Below the pieces are notes generated by a model. It searched no databases. It was not told where the DNA came from and saw only the letters and a program-made list of their open reading frames with translations. This document shows, piece by piece, positions 25,167 to 33,191 of a DNA stretch of 64,000 nucleotides. The position numbers and the translations under genes were made by a program. Source of the stretch: DALYJJ01 sp033763935 (GTDB taxonomy: Bacteria > Acidobacteriota > Terriglobia > Bryobacterales > Bryobacteraceae); NCBI GenBank assembly GCA_033763935.1, contig JANRJO010000100.1:62001-126000 (forward strand), written 5' to 3'. Positions within the stretch are counted from its first letter, which is position 1. Each line of letters opens with the position of its first letter.

Positions 25167-26980
25167 TGGAGCGGCGTTACCAGGCGATCGTCCTGTTCTT
25201 CGCGTCGCTCGTGTTTCTGGGCGGCACGATCAGTCCACCGTCCCTAATGGACGACGTGGACGCCGTGCAGGCCTCGATTGCGCGGACGATGCTCGAGTCC
25301 GGCGACTACGTGACGCCGCGGCTCAACGGTGTTATCTATCTCGAAAAGCCGCCGCTCAAGTACTGGCTGATTGCCGCGTCCTTCGCGGTATTCGGGCCGC
25401 ACGATTGGGCGGCGCGCCTGCCCATCGCCCTTTCCGCCATCGCACTCTGCTGGCTGACCGCGCGCTTCGCCGCATGGGCCGCGGGACCGGGAGCCGGATT
25501 GTGGGCGGGTGTGGTTCTCGCCACCTGCGTGGGGCTGTTTCTCTTCACGCGCATCCTGATTGCAGACGTGATGCTGACGCTGACGGTGACGCTTGCGATG
25601 TGGGGGTTTCTGCGTTGCCTGGACGAGCAGGAACCGCGGCCCAGCGGATGGGCAGCGGTGTTCGCCGTCGCCATTGCGTTGGGCATGCTGTTGAAGGGCC
25701 TGATCGCGGCGGTGATTCCCTTCGGCGGCGCAGTGGTGTTTCTGGCGCTCACACGCCGGCTGTTTCGCCGGGACACGTGGCGGCGCATTCGCCCCTTTCG
25801 CGGCGCGGCCATCATTCTCGCGATCGCCGCCCCGTGGCATGTTGCGGCCGTATTGGCCAACCCGCCCTACCTGGATTTCACGATCCGCAGCGAACCCGGG
25901 GTGTGGCGCGGCTTCTTCTGGTACTACTTCTTCAACGAACACCTGCTGCGCTTTCTGAACCTGCGCTATCCACGCGACTACAACACGGTTCCCCGGCACC
26001 TGTTCCTGCTGTTCCATCTCCTCTGGCTGTTCCCCTGGAGCGCCTACTTCCCGGCGCTGCTCAAGCTCAGCTACCGCAGCCAGGACCGGGCTGCCCAGGC
26101 TCGCCTGCTCGCGCTCTGCTGGACTGGGTTCCTGCTTGCCTTCTTCTCGCTCTCGACGACGCAGGAGTACTATTCGATGCCCTGCTACCCGGCGCTGGCG
26201 CTGTTGATCGGCTCCGCGCTCGCGGCGGGGAAGCAATGGTTGACGGCGGCGACGAAGGTGGTGGGCGCCGTGGCGGCAGCGGCGGCGGCGGCGTGCTTCG
26301 CGATCCTTTGGCTGGTGCGCTCGATTCCGGCGCCGGGCGACATCGCGCGGGCGCTGACACAAAACCCCGAGTTGTACACGCTGTCGCTCGGACATATGGC
26401 AGATCTGACGTTGAATGCGTTTGCGTATCTAAAGCTGCCGCTGGCAGTGGCGGGAACGGCCTTCGCGATAGGAGCCATCGGCGCGCTGGCGCTCCAGGCT
26501 TTGCGCGCTCGCCTGGCGGTCGCCGTCATGATGGTGCTCTTCCTGCACGCAGCGCGGCTGGCGCTGGTGACGTTCGACCCCTACCTTTCATCACGGCCTT
26601 TGGCGGAGGCGCTCCGGCGCTCGCCCGCCGGGACGACGATCTTCGACAACCAGTACTACACGTTCTCCTCAGTGTTTTTTTACGCGAACACACGGGGGCT
26701 GCTGCTGAATGGACGGGTCAACAACCTGCACTACGGCTCGTTCGCGCCGGGCGCACCGCGGGTGTTCATCGACGATGCCGAGTTTGCGCGGCGCTGGCGG
26801 ACGGCGGAGCGCCACTATCTGCTGGTGGAGGGCCCTTCGCTCGCGCGGATCGAATCGCTGGTGGGAAAGCCGGCGCTTCACGTGGTACACCAGAGCGGCG
26901 GCAAGTTCCTGTTAACGAATCAGCCCATGGCGGCGCGAAAGAACTCGACGGAGGCCTTGCCGCAGCGTTCCCAGGTGTAG
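25163..26980 (+). CDS. GT39/ArnT-like membrane glycosyltransferase
   Basis: A 605-residue polytopic protein of the GT-C/PMT superfamily, with 10-12 hydrophobic segments. The first periplasmic loop carries the catalytic acid pair in SLMDDVDAVQAS, then YVTPRLNGVIYLEKPPLKYW, which matches ArnT/PMT. A C-terminal soluble region follows from about residue 475. It would transfer sugar from a polyprenyl phosphate donor to lipid A, protein or another acceptor; the acceptor is unknown. The first ATG (25163) overlaps the LolC/E stop. The last 61 nt overlap the convergent GT4 gene, unusually deep for convergent genes. Confidence 0.9.
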   Translation: MMERRYQAIVLFFASLVFLGGTISPPSLMDDVDAVQASIARTMLESGDYVTPRLNGVIYLEKPPLKYWLIAASFAVFGPHDWAARLPIALSAIALCWLTARFAAWAAGPGAGLWAGVVLATCVGLFLFTRILIADVMLTLTVTLAMWGFLRCLDEQEPRPSGWAAVFAVAIALGMLLKGLIAAVIPFGGAVVFLALTRRLFRRDTWRRIRPFRGAAIILAIAAPWHVAAVLANPPYLDFTIRSEPGVWRGFFWYYFFNEHLLRFLNLRYPRDYNTVPRHLFLLFHLLWLFPWSAYFPALLKLSYRSQDRAAQARLLALCWTGFLLAFFSLSTTQEYYSMPCYPALALLIGSALAAGKQWLTAATKVVGAVAAAAAAACFAILWLVRSIPAPGDIARALTQNPELYTLSLGHMADLTLNAFAYLKLPLAVAGTAFAIGAIGALALQALRARLAVAVMMVLFLHAARLALVTFDPYLSSRPLAEALRRSPAGTTIFDNQYYTFSSVFFYANTRGLLLNGRVNNLHYGSFAPGAPRVFIDDAEFARRWRTAERHYLLVEGPSLARIESLVGKPALHVVHQSGGKFLLTNQPMAARKNSTEALPQRSQV

Positions 26981-28029
26981 AGCTGAGCGCGATCGCGCCC
27001 CGCTCGTCCGAGTTGCTCCCGCAGGGCCGGCGACGTGAGCAGCCGTTCGAGACCGGCGCGGATCTCGGCTTCGCTTACCGGGTCCACACAAAGGCCTGCG
27101 TCGCCGACGATTTCGGGGAGGCAGGAACTTGTGGAGGTGAGAACGGGAACGCCACAGGCCATGGCCTGCGCGGCGGGAAACCCGAAGCCTTCGTAGAGCG
27201 ACGGGTAGGCGAGCAGGATCGCGGAGGCGGTGAGCGCCGGCAGGTCGTCCTCCGGGACGTAGCCAAGGTAGCGAACACCTTCAACGCCGGCGTTCAACCG
27301 GGCGAGCACGGCTTCAGACTTCCAGCCTGCGGGTCCGGCGATGACCAGGTCGAAGCCGGTTCGGACGCCGGCGGGCAGTGCGAGCCAGGCGGCGAGCAGA
27401 CGCTCGACGTTTTTACGCGGTTCGATGGTCCCGACGCAAAGGGCGAACGGCTTTTGCAGACCGCGTGCAGCGAGCCAAGCGGGGGCGGCCGGCTGCGCGT
27501 GGAAATAGGGTTCGGCGACGCCCGGGTAGACGACCTGCACCCGCTCCGGCGGGAGGCCGAGGTGCTCGAGCGCGTCGCGGCGAGTGTGCTCGGAGATGGC
27601 GAGCACGCGTGCCGCTCGGCGCAAGACCTGCGTGTGGAATCGCTTTTCGACAGCGACGTTGGCGGCGAGGTGCATCTCCGGGTGCACGAGGGTGGTGAGG
27701 TCGTAGAGGGTGGTCGTCAGCGCCCGTTTTCCCACGTCGGCGCGCATGTGGGGGGTGACGTGGAACACGTCGGAGGCGGGCTCGGCCCAGGCGGGAACCC
27801 ATCCCAGCTTGTTCACCAGATGCAGCGTGGCGAGGGAGCGGACGGTCTTGGGCAGGGAATTCTGAGAGGCCTGGTGATTGAGCGAGCGCGGTTCGTCGAC
27901 GAGCGGATAGAGGGAAAGGACATCCCCGGCCGGGAGGGCGGCACGAATGGCGCGTAGCCAATGGTAGAGGTAGTTCTTAACGCCCGCGCTTCGAACCAGC
28001 AGCGGTGTGCAATCGATTGAAATGCGCAT
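26920..28029 (-). CDS. Glycosyltransferase family 4
   Basis: A 369-residue GT-B glycosyltransferase. The N-terminal Rossmann domain opens MRISIDCTPLLVRSAGVKNYLYHWLRA. The C-terminal donor domain has FALCVGTIEPRKNVERLLAAW and the EX7E motif in YPSLYEGFGFPAAQAMACG. That motif binds the nucleotide-sugar in GT4 enzymes (mannosyl, glucosyl and related transferases). Donor and acceptor are not determinable. The gene is on the strand opposite to its neighbours; its 3' end overlaps the GT39 gene, and its 5' end faces the Ser/Thr kinase across a 128-bp intergenic region. Confidence 0.93.
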   Translation of the reverse strand: MRISIDCTPLLVRSAGVKNYLYHWLRAIRAALPAGDVLSLYPLVDEPRSLNHQASQNSLPKTVRSLATLHLVNKLGWVPAWAEPASDVFHVTPHMRADVGKRALTTTLYDLTTLVHPEMHLAANVAVEKRFHTQVLRRAARVLAISEHTRRDALEHLGLPPERVQVVYPGVAEPYFHAQPAAPAWLAARGLQKPFALCVGTIEPRKNVERLLAAWLALPAGVRTGFDLVIAGPAGWKSEAVLARLNAGVEGVRYLGYVPEDDLPALTASAILLAYPSLYEGFGFPAAQAMACGVPVLTSTSSCLPEIVGDAGLCVDPVSEAEIRAGLERLLTSPALREQLGRAGRDRAQLYTWERCGKASVEFFRAAMG

Positions 28030-28072
28030 CAGGGTGTAACGGGCCGGGCGCGGTTCACATCTTATTGTGCAC

Positions 28073-28113
28073 CTTTAAATTAAAGCGATTCGCAAAACGC
28101 CTTGCGATACAAT
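28073..28113 (+). promoter_or_regulatory. Candidate promoter/operator of the Ser/Thr kinase gene
   Basis: The AT-rich part of the 128-bp divergent region has three nested marks. CTTTAAATTAAAG (28073-28085) is a 13-bp palindrome around a central A. TCGCAA (28090-28095) and TTGCGA (28102-28107) form a perfect 6-bp inverted repeat with a 6-nt spacer. TACAAT (28108-28113) is a good -10 hexamer immediately after the repeat. A protein bound to the repeat would cover the -10. The -35 is weak. Confidence 0.35.
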
Positions 28114-28157
28114 AAAGGGGTTTCAGCGCTGAGTGGCGGGGCTGATCTCTCATCCGG

Positions 28158-30818
28158 ATGTTAGGTTCCAAGTCCAATCTGGCGCCAGGTTCCGTTGTAT
28201 CCCACTACCGCGTGGTTTCGCACCTTGGGACTGGCGGGATGGGGCAAGTGTGGCTGGCCGAAGACACGCAGCTGGGCCGTGCCGTGGCGCTGAAAGTGCT
28301 CTCCCCGCAGCTCGCCTCCGATCCGGAGCGCCTGAAGCGCTTCGTCCTGGAGGCACGCGCCGTCGCCGCCCTCAACCACCCGAATATCGCGCAGATCTAC
28401 GAGTTTGTGGAGGCCGAGTCGATCCCCATGCTGGCCATGGAGTACATCGACGGCATTACGCTGAAGGAGCGCATCGGCGGCAAGCCCATGCCGGTGGAGG
28501 AGGTGCTGGAGATCGCCATACAGGCGGCGGATGCACTCATCGAGGCGCATGGAAAGGGCATCGTTCACCGCGATATCAAACCCGGCAACATTCTGCTGAC
28601 ACCGCGCGGGGTGGCGAAGGTGCTGGATTTCGGTCTCGCGAAGATCGATTCCGACAGCCAGGTCGTCATCGACGACCATTCCACCGCGACGCGGTCGCTC
28701 ACCGTTCCCGGCGAAGTGATGGGGACGCTCCGCTACATGAGTCCGGAGCAGTGCCTGGGTAAGGAGGTGGACGCCCGCAGCGACATCTTCAGCCTGGGAG
28801 CGGTGCTGTATGAGATGGCGACCGGGATCCAGCCGTTTGCCGGGAATACGTCGGCGGCCGTCTACGACGCCATTCTCAACCGTGTGCCCGAGACTCCTTC
28901 GGCGATCAACCCGAAGCTGACGCCGGAACTGGAGCGCATCATTCGCCGCGCCATGGAGAAGGACCGCGATCTGCGATACCAGACCGCGTCCGACCTGAAG
29001 GCGGACTTGAAGTTCGCGCGTCGCGATTCGGAAAGCCATTCCATTGCCGCCCTGCAACGCCGAGGAAGCAACCGATGGGTCTGGGGCGCAGCGCTTGGCC
29101 TGGTGCTCGGGGTCATCGCATTTATCGCCTGGCAGCAGCGGCAGGCGCCGCCGGCGGAATTGAAGGTGATTCCCTTCACCAGCACGCCCGGCAGCGAGAG
29201 CCAGCCGAGCTTCTCGCCCGACGGCAACCAGATTGCCTATTCCTGGAGCGGGGAGTCCGGCGAGAACGAGAACTACGACATCTACGTGAAACTGGTGGAT
29301 GCCGGGACGCCGCTGCGGTTGACGACGAACCCGGCGCAGGACATCAGCCCGGCATGGTCCCCTGACGGCCGATACATTGCCTTTCTGCGCCAGTCCGATA
29401 GAGCTTCGTTGTTCCTGATGGTGCCGGCCTTGGGGGGGCCGGAGCGGAAACTGGCTGACGCCAGTCACGGGCGTACGGGTCTGAACACGCCGTACCTGAA
29501 CTGGAGTCCAGACGGAAAGCTGCTGGCCCTGGCTGACCGCGACTCCGCCGATGAACCGATGGCGATCTTTCTCCTCAACGTGGAGAACGGCCAGCGCCGT
29601 CGCCTCACCACTCCGCCTCCCAAGGCCTTTGGCGACGGCGGCCCGGTGTTCTCCCCTGACGGGAAGCGTGTGCTCTTCGTGCGCTCGGTGACCATGACAG
29701 AGCAGGACGTGTACACGGTACCGGTCGACGGAGGTGAGCCCCGACCCGTCTCGACGGACAAGAAGCGCATTTTTGGAGCGGCATGGTCGGCCAAGGACAA
29801 CAAGATTGTGGTGTCCAGCCAGCGCGCGCCGAACTACCGGTTGTGGGCGTTCCCGGCCGAGGGCGGCTCGCCGGAGCGGATCACCGGTATCGCCAGTGAA
29901 CAGGCGTCCTTCGTCGCGGTGTCCTCGAACAGTAAGCGGCTCGCGTACACCAGAACGATCGTCGACACTAATATTTGGCAGTACCCGCTGCCGGGGGCGG
30001 GTGCTGGAAGCGAGCCGGTGAAGCTGATCTCCTCCACGCGGCTGGAGGTGGCGCCGCAAGTAGCGCCGGACAACAAGCGCGTTGTGTTCGCGTCCAACCG
30101 TTCCGGCTACCTGGAGATCTGGCTGAGCGAACGCGACGGCTCCAATCCCAGCCAGCTGACGTCGTTCAACGGCCTTCCCACCGGCAGTCCGCGCTGGAGC
30201 CCCGACGGGCGGTTTATCGTCTTCGATTCGAGGCCGCAGGGACGAGCCGACGTCTACATCATCAGTGCGGAGGGCGGCAATCCGCGGCGGCTGACCGAGG
30301 ATCCGAGCGACGAAACCGTGCCCAACTTCTCGCGCGACGGCAAGTTCGTCTACTACTCGTCCGCGCGCACCGGCATGGCGCAGATCTTCAAAGTTCCGGC
30401 TGAGGGTGGTGCGAGCGAGCAGGTGACGCAGGGCGGCGGGTTTTTCGGGATGGAATCGGCCGACGGCCAGTGGTTCTACTATGCGCGGTCACCCAACGAA
30501 CCCGGGCTGTGGCGTAAGCCGGTGAAGGGCGGCCCCGAAGAGCCGGTAATCGCGAACTTCCGGCCGGGCTTCTGGTCGTACTGGACGCTGTTCGGAGACG
30601 GCCTGTATTATTTGGACCGCCAGGAAGTGGAAGGCGTGGGCATACGGTACCACCTGCGCCTGCTTGACCTGAAGACGAAGAAAGACTCGCAGATTCTGAC
30701 CTTCAACCGCCGTCCCTTCAACGCCGGCCTCAGCATATCGCCGGACGGCAAGTGGGCGCTCTACAACCAGGTGGACCAGAGCGATTCCGACATCATGCTG
30801 GTGGATGGCTTCCGGTAA
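28158..30818 (+). CDS. Ser/Thr protein kinase with PD40 (TolB-like) propeller
   Basis: An 886-residue transmembrane sensor kinase. The cytoplasmic kinase domain (about residues 17-285) has GTGGMGQV, the catalytic Lys46 in VALKVL, HRD at 137-139, DFG at 157-159 and MSPEQ as activation-loop end. All catalytic residues are present, so it should be active. One transmembrane helix (about 308-326) separates it from a periplasmic half of repeated PD40/WD40-like blades (for example FSPDGNQIAYSW, WSPDGRYIAFLRQ, FSPDGKRVLFVR, WSPDGRFIVFDSR). This architecture is abundant in Acidobacteria. The ligand is unknown. The promoter region is described separately. Confidence 0.95.
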   Translation: MLGSKSNLAPGSVVSHYRVVSHLGTGGMGQVWLAEDTQLGRAVALKVLSPQLASDPERLKRFVLEARAVAALNHPNIAQIYEFVEAESIPMLAMEYIDGITLKERIGGKPMPVEEVLEIAIQAADALIEAHGKGIVHRDIKPGNILLTPRGVAKVLDFGLAKIDSDSQVVIDDHSTATRSLTVPGEVMGTLRYMSPEQCLGKEVDARSDIFSLGAVLYEMATGIQPFAGNTSAAVYDAILNRVPETPSAINPKLTPELERIIRRAMEKDRDLRYQTASDLKADLKFARRDSESHSIAALQRRGSNRWVWGAALGLVLGVIAFIAWQQRQAPPAELKVIPFTSTPGSESQPSFSPDGNQIAYSWSGESGENENYDIYVKLVDAGTPLRLTTNPAQDISPAWSPDGRYIAFLRQSDRASLFLMVPALGGPERKLADASHGRTGLNTPYLNWSPDGKLLALADRDSADEPMAIFLLNVENGQRRRLTTPPPKAFGDGGPVFSPDGKRVLFVRSVTMTEQDVYTVPVDGGEPRPVSTDKKRIFGAAWSAKDNKIVVSSQRAPNYRLWAFPAEGGSPERITGIASEQASFVAVSSNSKRLAYTRTIVDTNIWQYPLPGAGAGSEPVKLISSTRLEVAPQVAPDNKRVVFASNRSGYLEIWLSERDGSNPSQLTSFNGLPTGSPRWSPDGRFIVFDSRPQGRADVYIISAEGGNPRRLTEDPSDETVPNFSRDGKFVYYSSARTGMAQIFKVPAEGGASEQVTQGGGFFGMESADGQWFYYARSPNEPGLWRKPVKGGPEEPVIANFRPGFWSYWTLFGDGLYYLDRQEVEGVGIRYHLRLLDLKTKKDSQILTFNRRPFNAGLSISPDGKWALYNQVDQSDSDIMLVDGFR

Positions 30819-30868
30819 GGTAGCCGCTCCGTCCACGCTATCCTGGAGTCAGTACAAAGGAGAACGAC

Positions 30869-31195
30869 ATGTCCTGTGGCAGCGGCATTCCGCTGAATCG
30901 TCCCATCGATCCCAATGCCCGCAAGGTGATGTGCGTGAAGTTTGGACGCGAGATGGAAGGCCTCGACGAAGTGCCCTTCGAGGGGCATCCGCTGGGGCAG
31001 CGGATCTACGATAACGTCTCCAAGGAAGCTTGGAAGATGTGGGTAGAGCACATGAAGATGCTGATGAACGAATACCGGTTGAACCTCGGAACCGCCGAAG
31101 CGCAGGAGTTTCTGCTGGGACAGATGGAGCAGTACTTCTTCGGTGAGGGAGCGAAACTGCCCGAGGGCTTCGTTCCGCAGAAGTCGAAGGGCTAA
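30869..31195 (+). CDS. yggX: Probable Fe(2+)-trafficking protein
   Basis: A 108-residue YggX-family protein. The core VMCVKFGREMEGLDEVPFEGHPLGQRIYDNVSKEAWKMW with MLMNEYRLNLGTAEAQEFL corresponds to the conserved three-helix YggX fold (about 90 residues). YggX protects Fe-S enzymes and limits Fenton chemistry in enterobacteria. The N-terminal 18-residue extension contains a Cys (MSCGSGIPLNRP), which E. coli YggX lacks in that place. A GGAG sequence about 8 nt upstream supports ATG 30869. It is convergent with the ATP-grasp gene, sharing 4 nt. Confidence 0.9.
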   Translation: MSCGSGIPLNRPIDPNARKVMCVKFGREMEGLDEVPFEGHPLGQRIYDNVSKEAWKMWVEHMKMLMNEYRLNLGTAEAQEFLLGQMEQYFFGEGAKLPEGFVPQKSKG

Positions 31196-32448
31196 CGAGG
31201 GGGAGGCAGCGCGGGCAGCGCCGCGGCGAGGTCGAAGTGGAGCGCGGCGTGGGCGTCCCGCAAGGAAGCCTCGACTGCGGCCGGGGTAGCGCCCCCCGCG
31301 AAGAGGAAACCAAGGTAACTGGCGCCTTCCGGCAGGGGCAGCATCAGCTGCCCCACTTTCGCCGTGATCTCGACAGCGTGAATTCCCGGAACTGCCGCCG
31401 CCTCCGCCTCCCCCCGTACACCCTGGTACACCCCGGTTCTGGGGATAGGGATCATCATCACGCCGGACGCGGGACCGTCGAGGGTGACGCCGTGAACGTC
31501 CTCGCCCACCGCGTGCCGGAGCAAGATCTCCTCAAGCGGCGCGCCCCCGTCGAAGGTGAGCGCTTTCGCGCAGAGCCCGCCGATTGGCCTGGCCGCAACC
31601 TCCAGCATCCACACTCCGTCCCGGTTCACGCGCATCTCAGCGTGCACCGGACCGTCCGTCAGCCCCAGCGCGGCCGTCGCTCGCGCCGTTGCATCGACAA
31701 TCGCCTTCTGCTCCGCCGCCGGCCTCCGGGACGGGGTCACATAGATGGTCTCTTCGAAGAACGGCCCCTCGAGAGGGTCCGGCTTGTCAAAGAGGGCGAG
31801 GACCTGGAGCAAGCCGCCGGTGAGCACGCCCTCGACAGCATATTCCTCCCCGGGAATATAACCTTCCACTTGAATGTGCCGGTTGCGGGGGTCCTTCAGC
31901 CGCGCCAAGTCAGGAGCGAACAGAAGGCGCCGGATGCGGGCGAACGCCGCCAGGAACTCCTCCTCGTCGTTCGCCCGGATGACGCCCCGGCTTGCCGAAA
32001 GACCGATCGGCTTTAGCACGCACGGGTACGGGGCTCGCCGTGCTGCGTCCTGCGCGCCCGTATCCGCCTCCACGCGGAAGTACGGGGGAACCGGCAGGCC
32101 TGCGGCCGCGAACCGCTCGCGCGAGAGGAATTTGTCCGCGCACGCCTCTACGGCCTCCACCGGATGAAAGCGGAGGCCTAGCCGGCGTGCCGCATGCGAG
32201 GCGAGAAGCGCAGGCCGGTCGCCGAGGGCCACAACGCCGTCGAACGGCCCGTCTAACTTCGCGCTCGACCGCTCCGGGCTCTCGAAGCGGACGGCGATCG
32301 CCGAGTCCGCCCACGGGTCTTCGAGGACGTGGCATCGGTCCGTAGCCAGCTTGAACTCGAAACCCAGCCGGCGGGCAGCGTCTGCGAACACTCGCGTCTG
32401 GTATCCAGTAGTGGCCGCTGCCAGTAGTACACGGCGCTCGCCGCTCAC
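31192..32448 (-). CDS. ATP-grasp domain protein (carboxylate-amine ligase type)
   Basis: A 418-residue ATP-grasp enzyme. The pre-ATP-grasp N-domain (residues 1-110) includes LGDRPALLASHAARRLGLRFHP. The ATP-grasp core has ACADKFLSRERFAAAGLPVP, YPCVLKPIGLSASRGV (ATP-binding Lys and Ser-rich loop) and EMRVNRDGVWMLEVAARPIGG (Mg2+-binding Glu). Such enzymes ligate a carboxylate to an amine or thiol via acyl-phosphate, often forming amino-acid or peptide amides. It is the last gene of a three-gene run with the radical SAM and histidine kinase genes, sharing ATGA with the kinase. The substrate is unknown. Confidence 0.9.
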   Translation of the reverse strand: MSGERRVLLAAATTGYQTRVFADAARRLGFEFKLATDRCHVLEDPWADSAIAVRFESPERSSAKLDGPFDGVVALGDRPALLASHAARRLGLRFHPVEAVEACADKFLSRERFAAAGLPVPPYFRVEADTGAQDAARRAPYPCVLKPIGLSASRGVIRANDEEEFLAAFARIRRLLFAPDLARLKDPRNRHIQVEGYIPGEEYAVEGVLTGGLLQVLALFDKPDPLEGPFFEETIYVTPSRRPAAEQKAIVDATARATAALGLTDGPVHAEMRVNRDGVWMLEVAARPIGGLCAKALTFDGGAPLEEILLRHAVGEDVHGVTLDGPASGVMMIPIPRTGVYQGVRGEAEAAAVPGIHAVEITAKVGQLMLPLPEGASYLGFLFAGGATPAAVEASLRDAHAALHFDLAAALPALPPPR

Positions 32449-33191
32449 GCCGCCGATTCCTCTTTGGCGTTTTTCGGCAGGGTAAAACAGAACCGGGACC
32501 CCTTGCCGGGTTCGGATTCCGCCCAGATGCGGCCGCCATGCCGCTCCACAATGCGGCGGGCAATCGCCAATCCCACACCGGTGCCCTCATACCGCGATCG
32601 CGGATTCAACCGCTTGAACGGCTGGAAGATCTGGTCCGCATAGGCCGCCTCAAAGCCCACGCCGTTGTCCTTCACGCAATAGAGCACCTCGCCGCCGGAA
32701 TCCGCCGTGGAGACGTGAACCACGGGTATCACCCCGTCTGCATGGAACTTGATCCCGTTCTCCACCAGATTCTGGAACACCTGCGTGAGCTGGCGGTCAT
32801 CGGCGAAGGCTTCCGGCAAGGGATCATGTGTCACCTGGGCGCCGGACTTCTGGATCAGCGGCTGAAGCAGGTAGAGCGCGCTGATCAGCGTCCCTTCCGT
32901 GGGGATCACCCGGCTGGGCGCCGGAGCGTTGAGGGAGCGGGAGTATTCCACCAAGTCCCCGAGCATCGTGCGCATCCGCTCGGCGCCCTCGCGCAGATAG
33001 CCTAGGAACTCGCCAGCCTCGGCATCGAGCTTCCCTTCGAGTCGCCGCTCGAGCATCTGGCTATACATCGTGACCATACGAAGCGGTTCGTGCAGGTCGT
33101 GGGAGACGGCGAAAGCGAAGCGTTGCACGTCCTCCGTTGCGCGGATCACCTCGGCGCGAAGCCGCGCAACTTCGTCCTGTTCAGGGTTCAT
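32445..33191 (-). CDS. Sensor histidine kinase lacking an own sensor domain
   Basis: A 248-residue protein that is essentially only a transmitter. It has a short coiled-coil start, HisKA with FAVSHDLHEPLRMV (phospho-acceptor His31), an N box with NLVENGIKFHADG, G1 DNGVGF and G2 GTGVGLAIARR. It has no transmembrane or PAS segment, so input must come from a partner or the cytoplasm. ATG 33191 lies inside the ATGA overlap with the recoded end of the radical SAM gene; its ribosome binding site AGGTGG, 7 nt upstream, sits in the loop of the SECIS hairpin. It overlaps the ATP-grasp gene by ATGA. No response regulator is adjacent. Confidence 0.92.
   Translation of the reverse strand: MNPEQDEVARLRAEVIRATEDVQRFAFAVSHDLHEPLRMVTMYSQMLERRLEGKLDAEAGEFLGYLREGAERMRTMLGDLVEYSRSLNAPAPSRVIPTEGTLISALYLLQPLIQKSGAQVTHDPLPEAFADDRQLTQVFQNLVENGIKFHADGVIPVVHVSTADSGGEVLYCVKDNGVGFEAAYADQIFQPFKRLNPRSRYEGTGVGLAIARRIVERHGGRIWAESEPGKGSRFCFTLPKNAKEESAA

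Noticed and set aside
25405..27957. An 850-codon open frame on the plus strand over the GT39 and GT4 genes
   Set aside because: Translation is Arg/Gly/Ala-rich without domains; both real genes in other frames explain the region. Long shadows are expected at this GC content.
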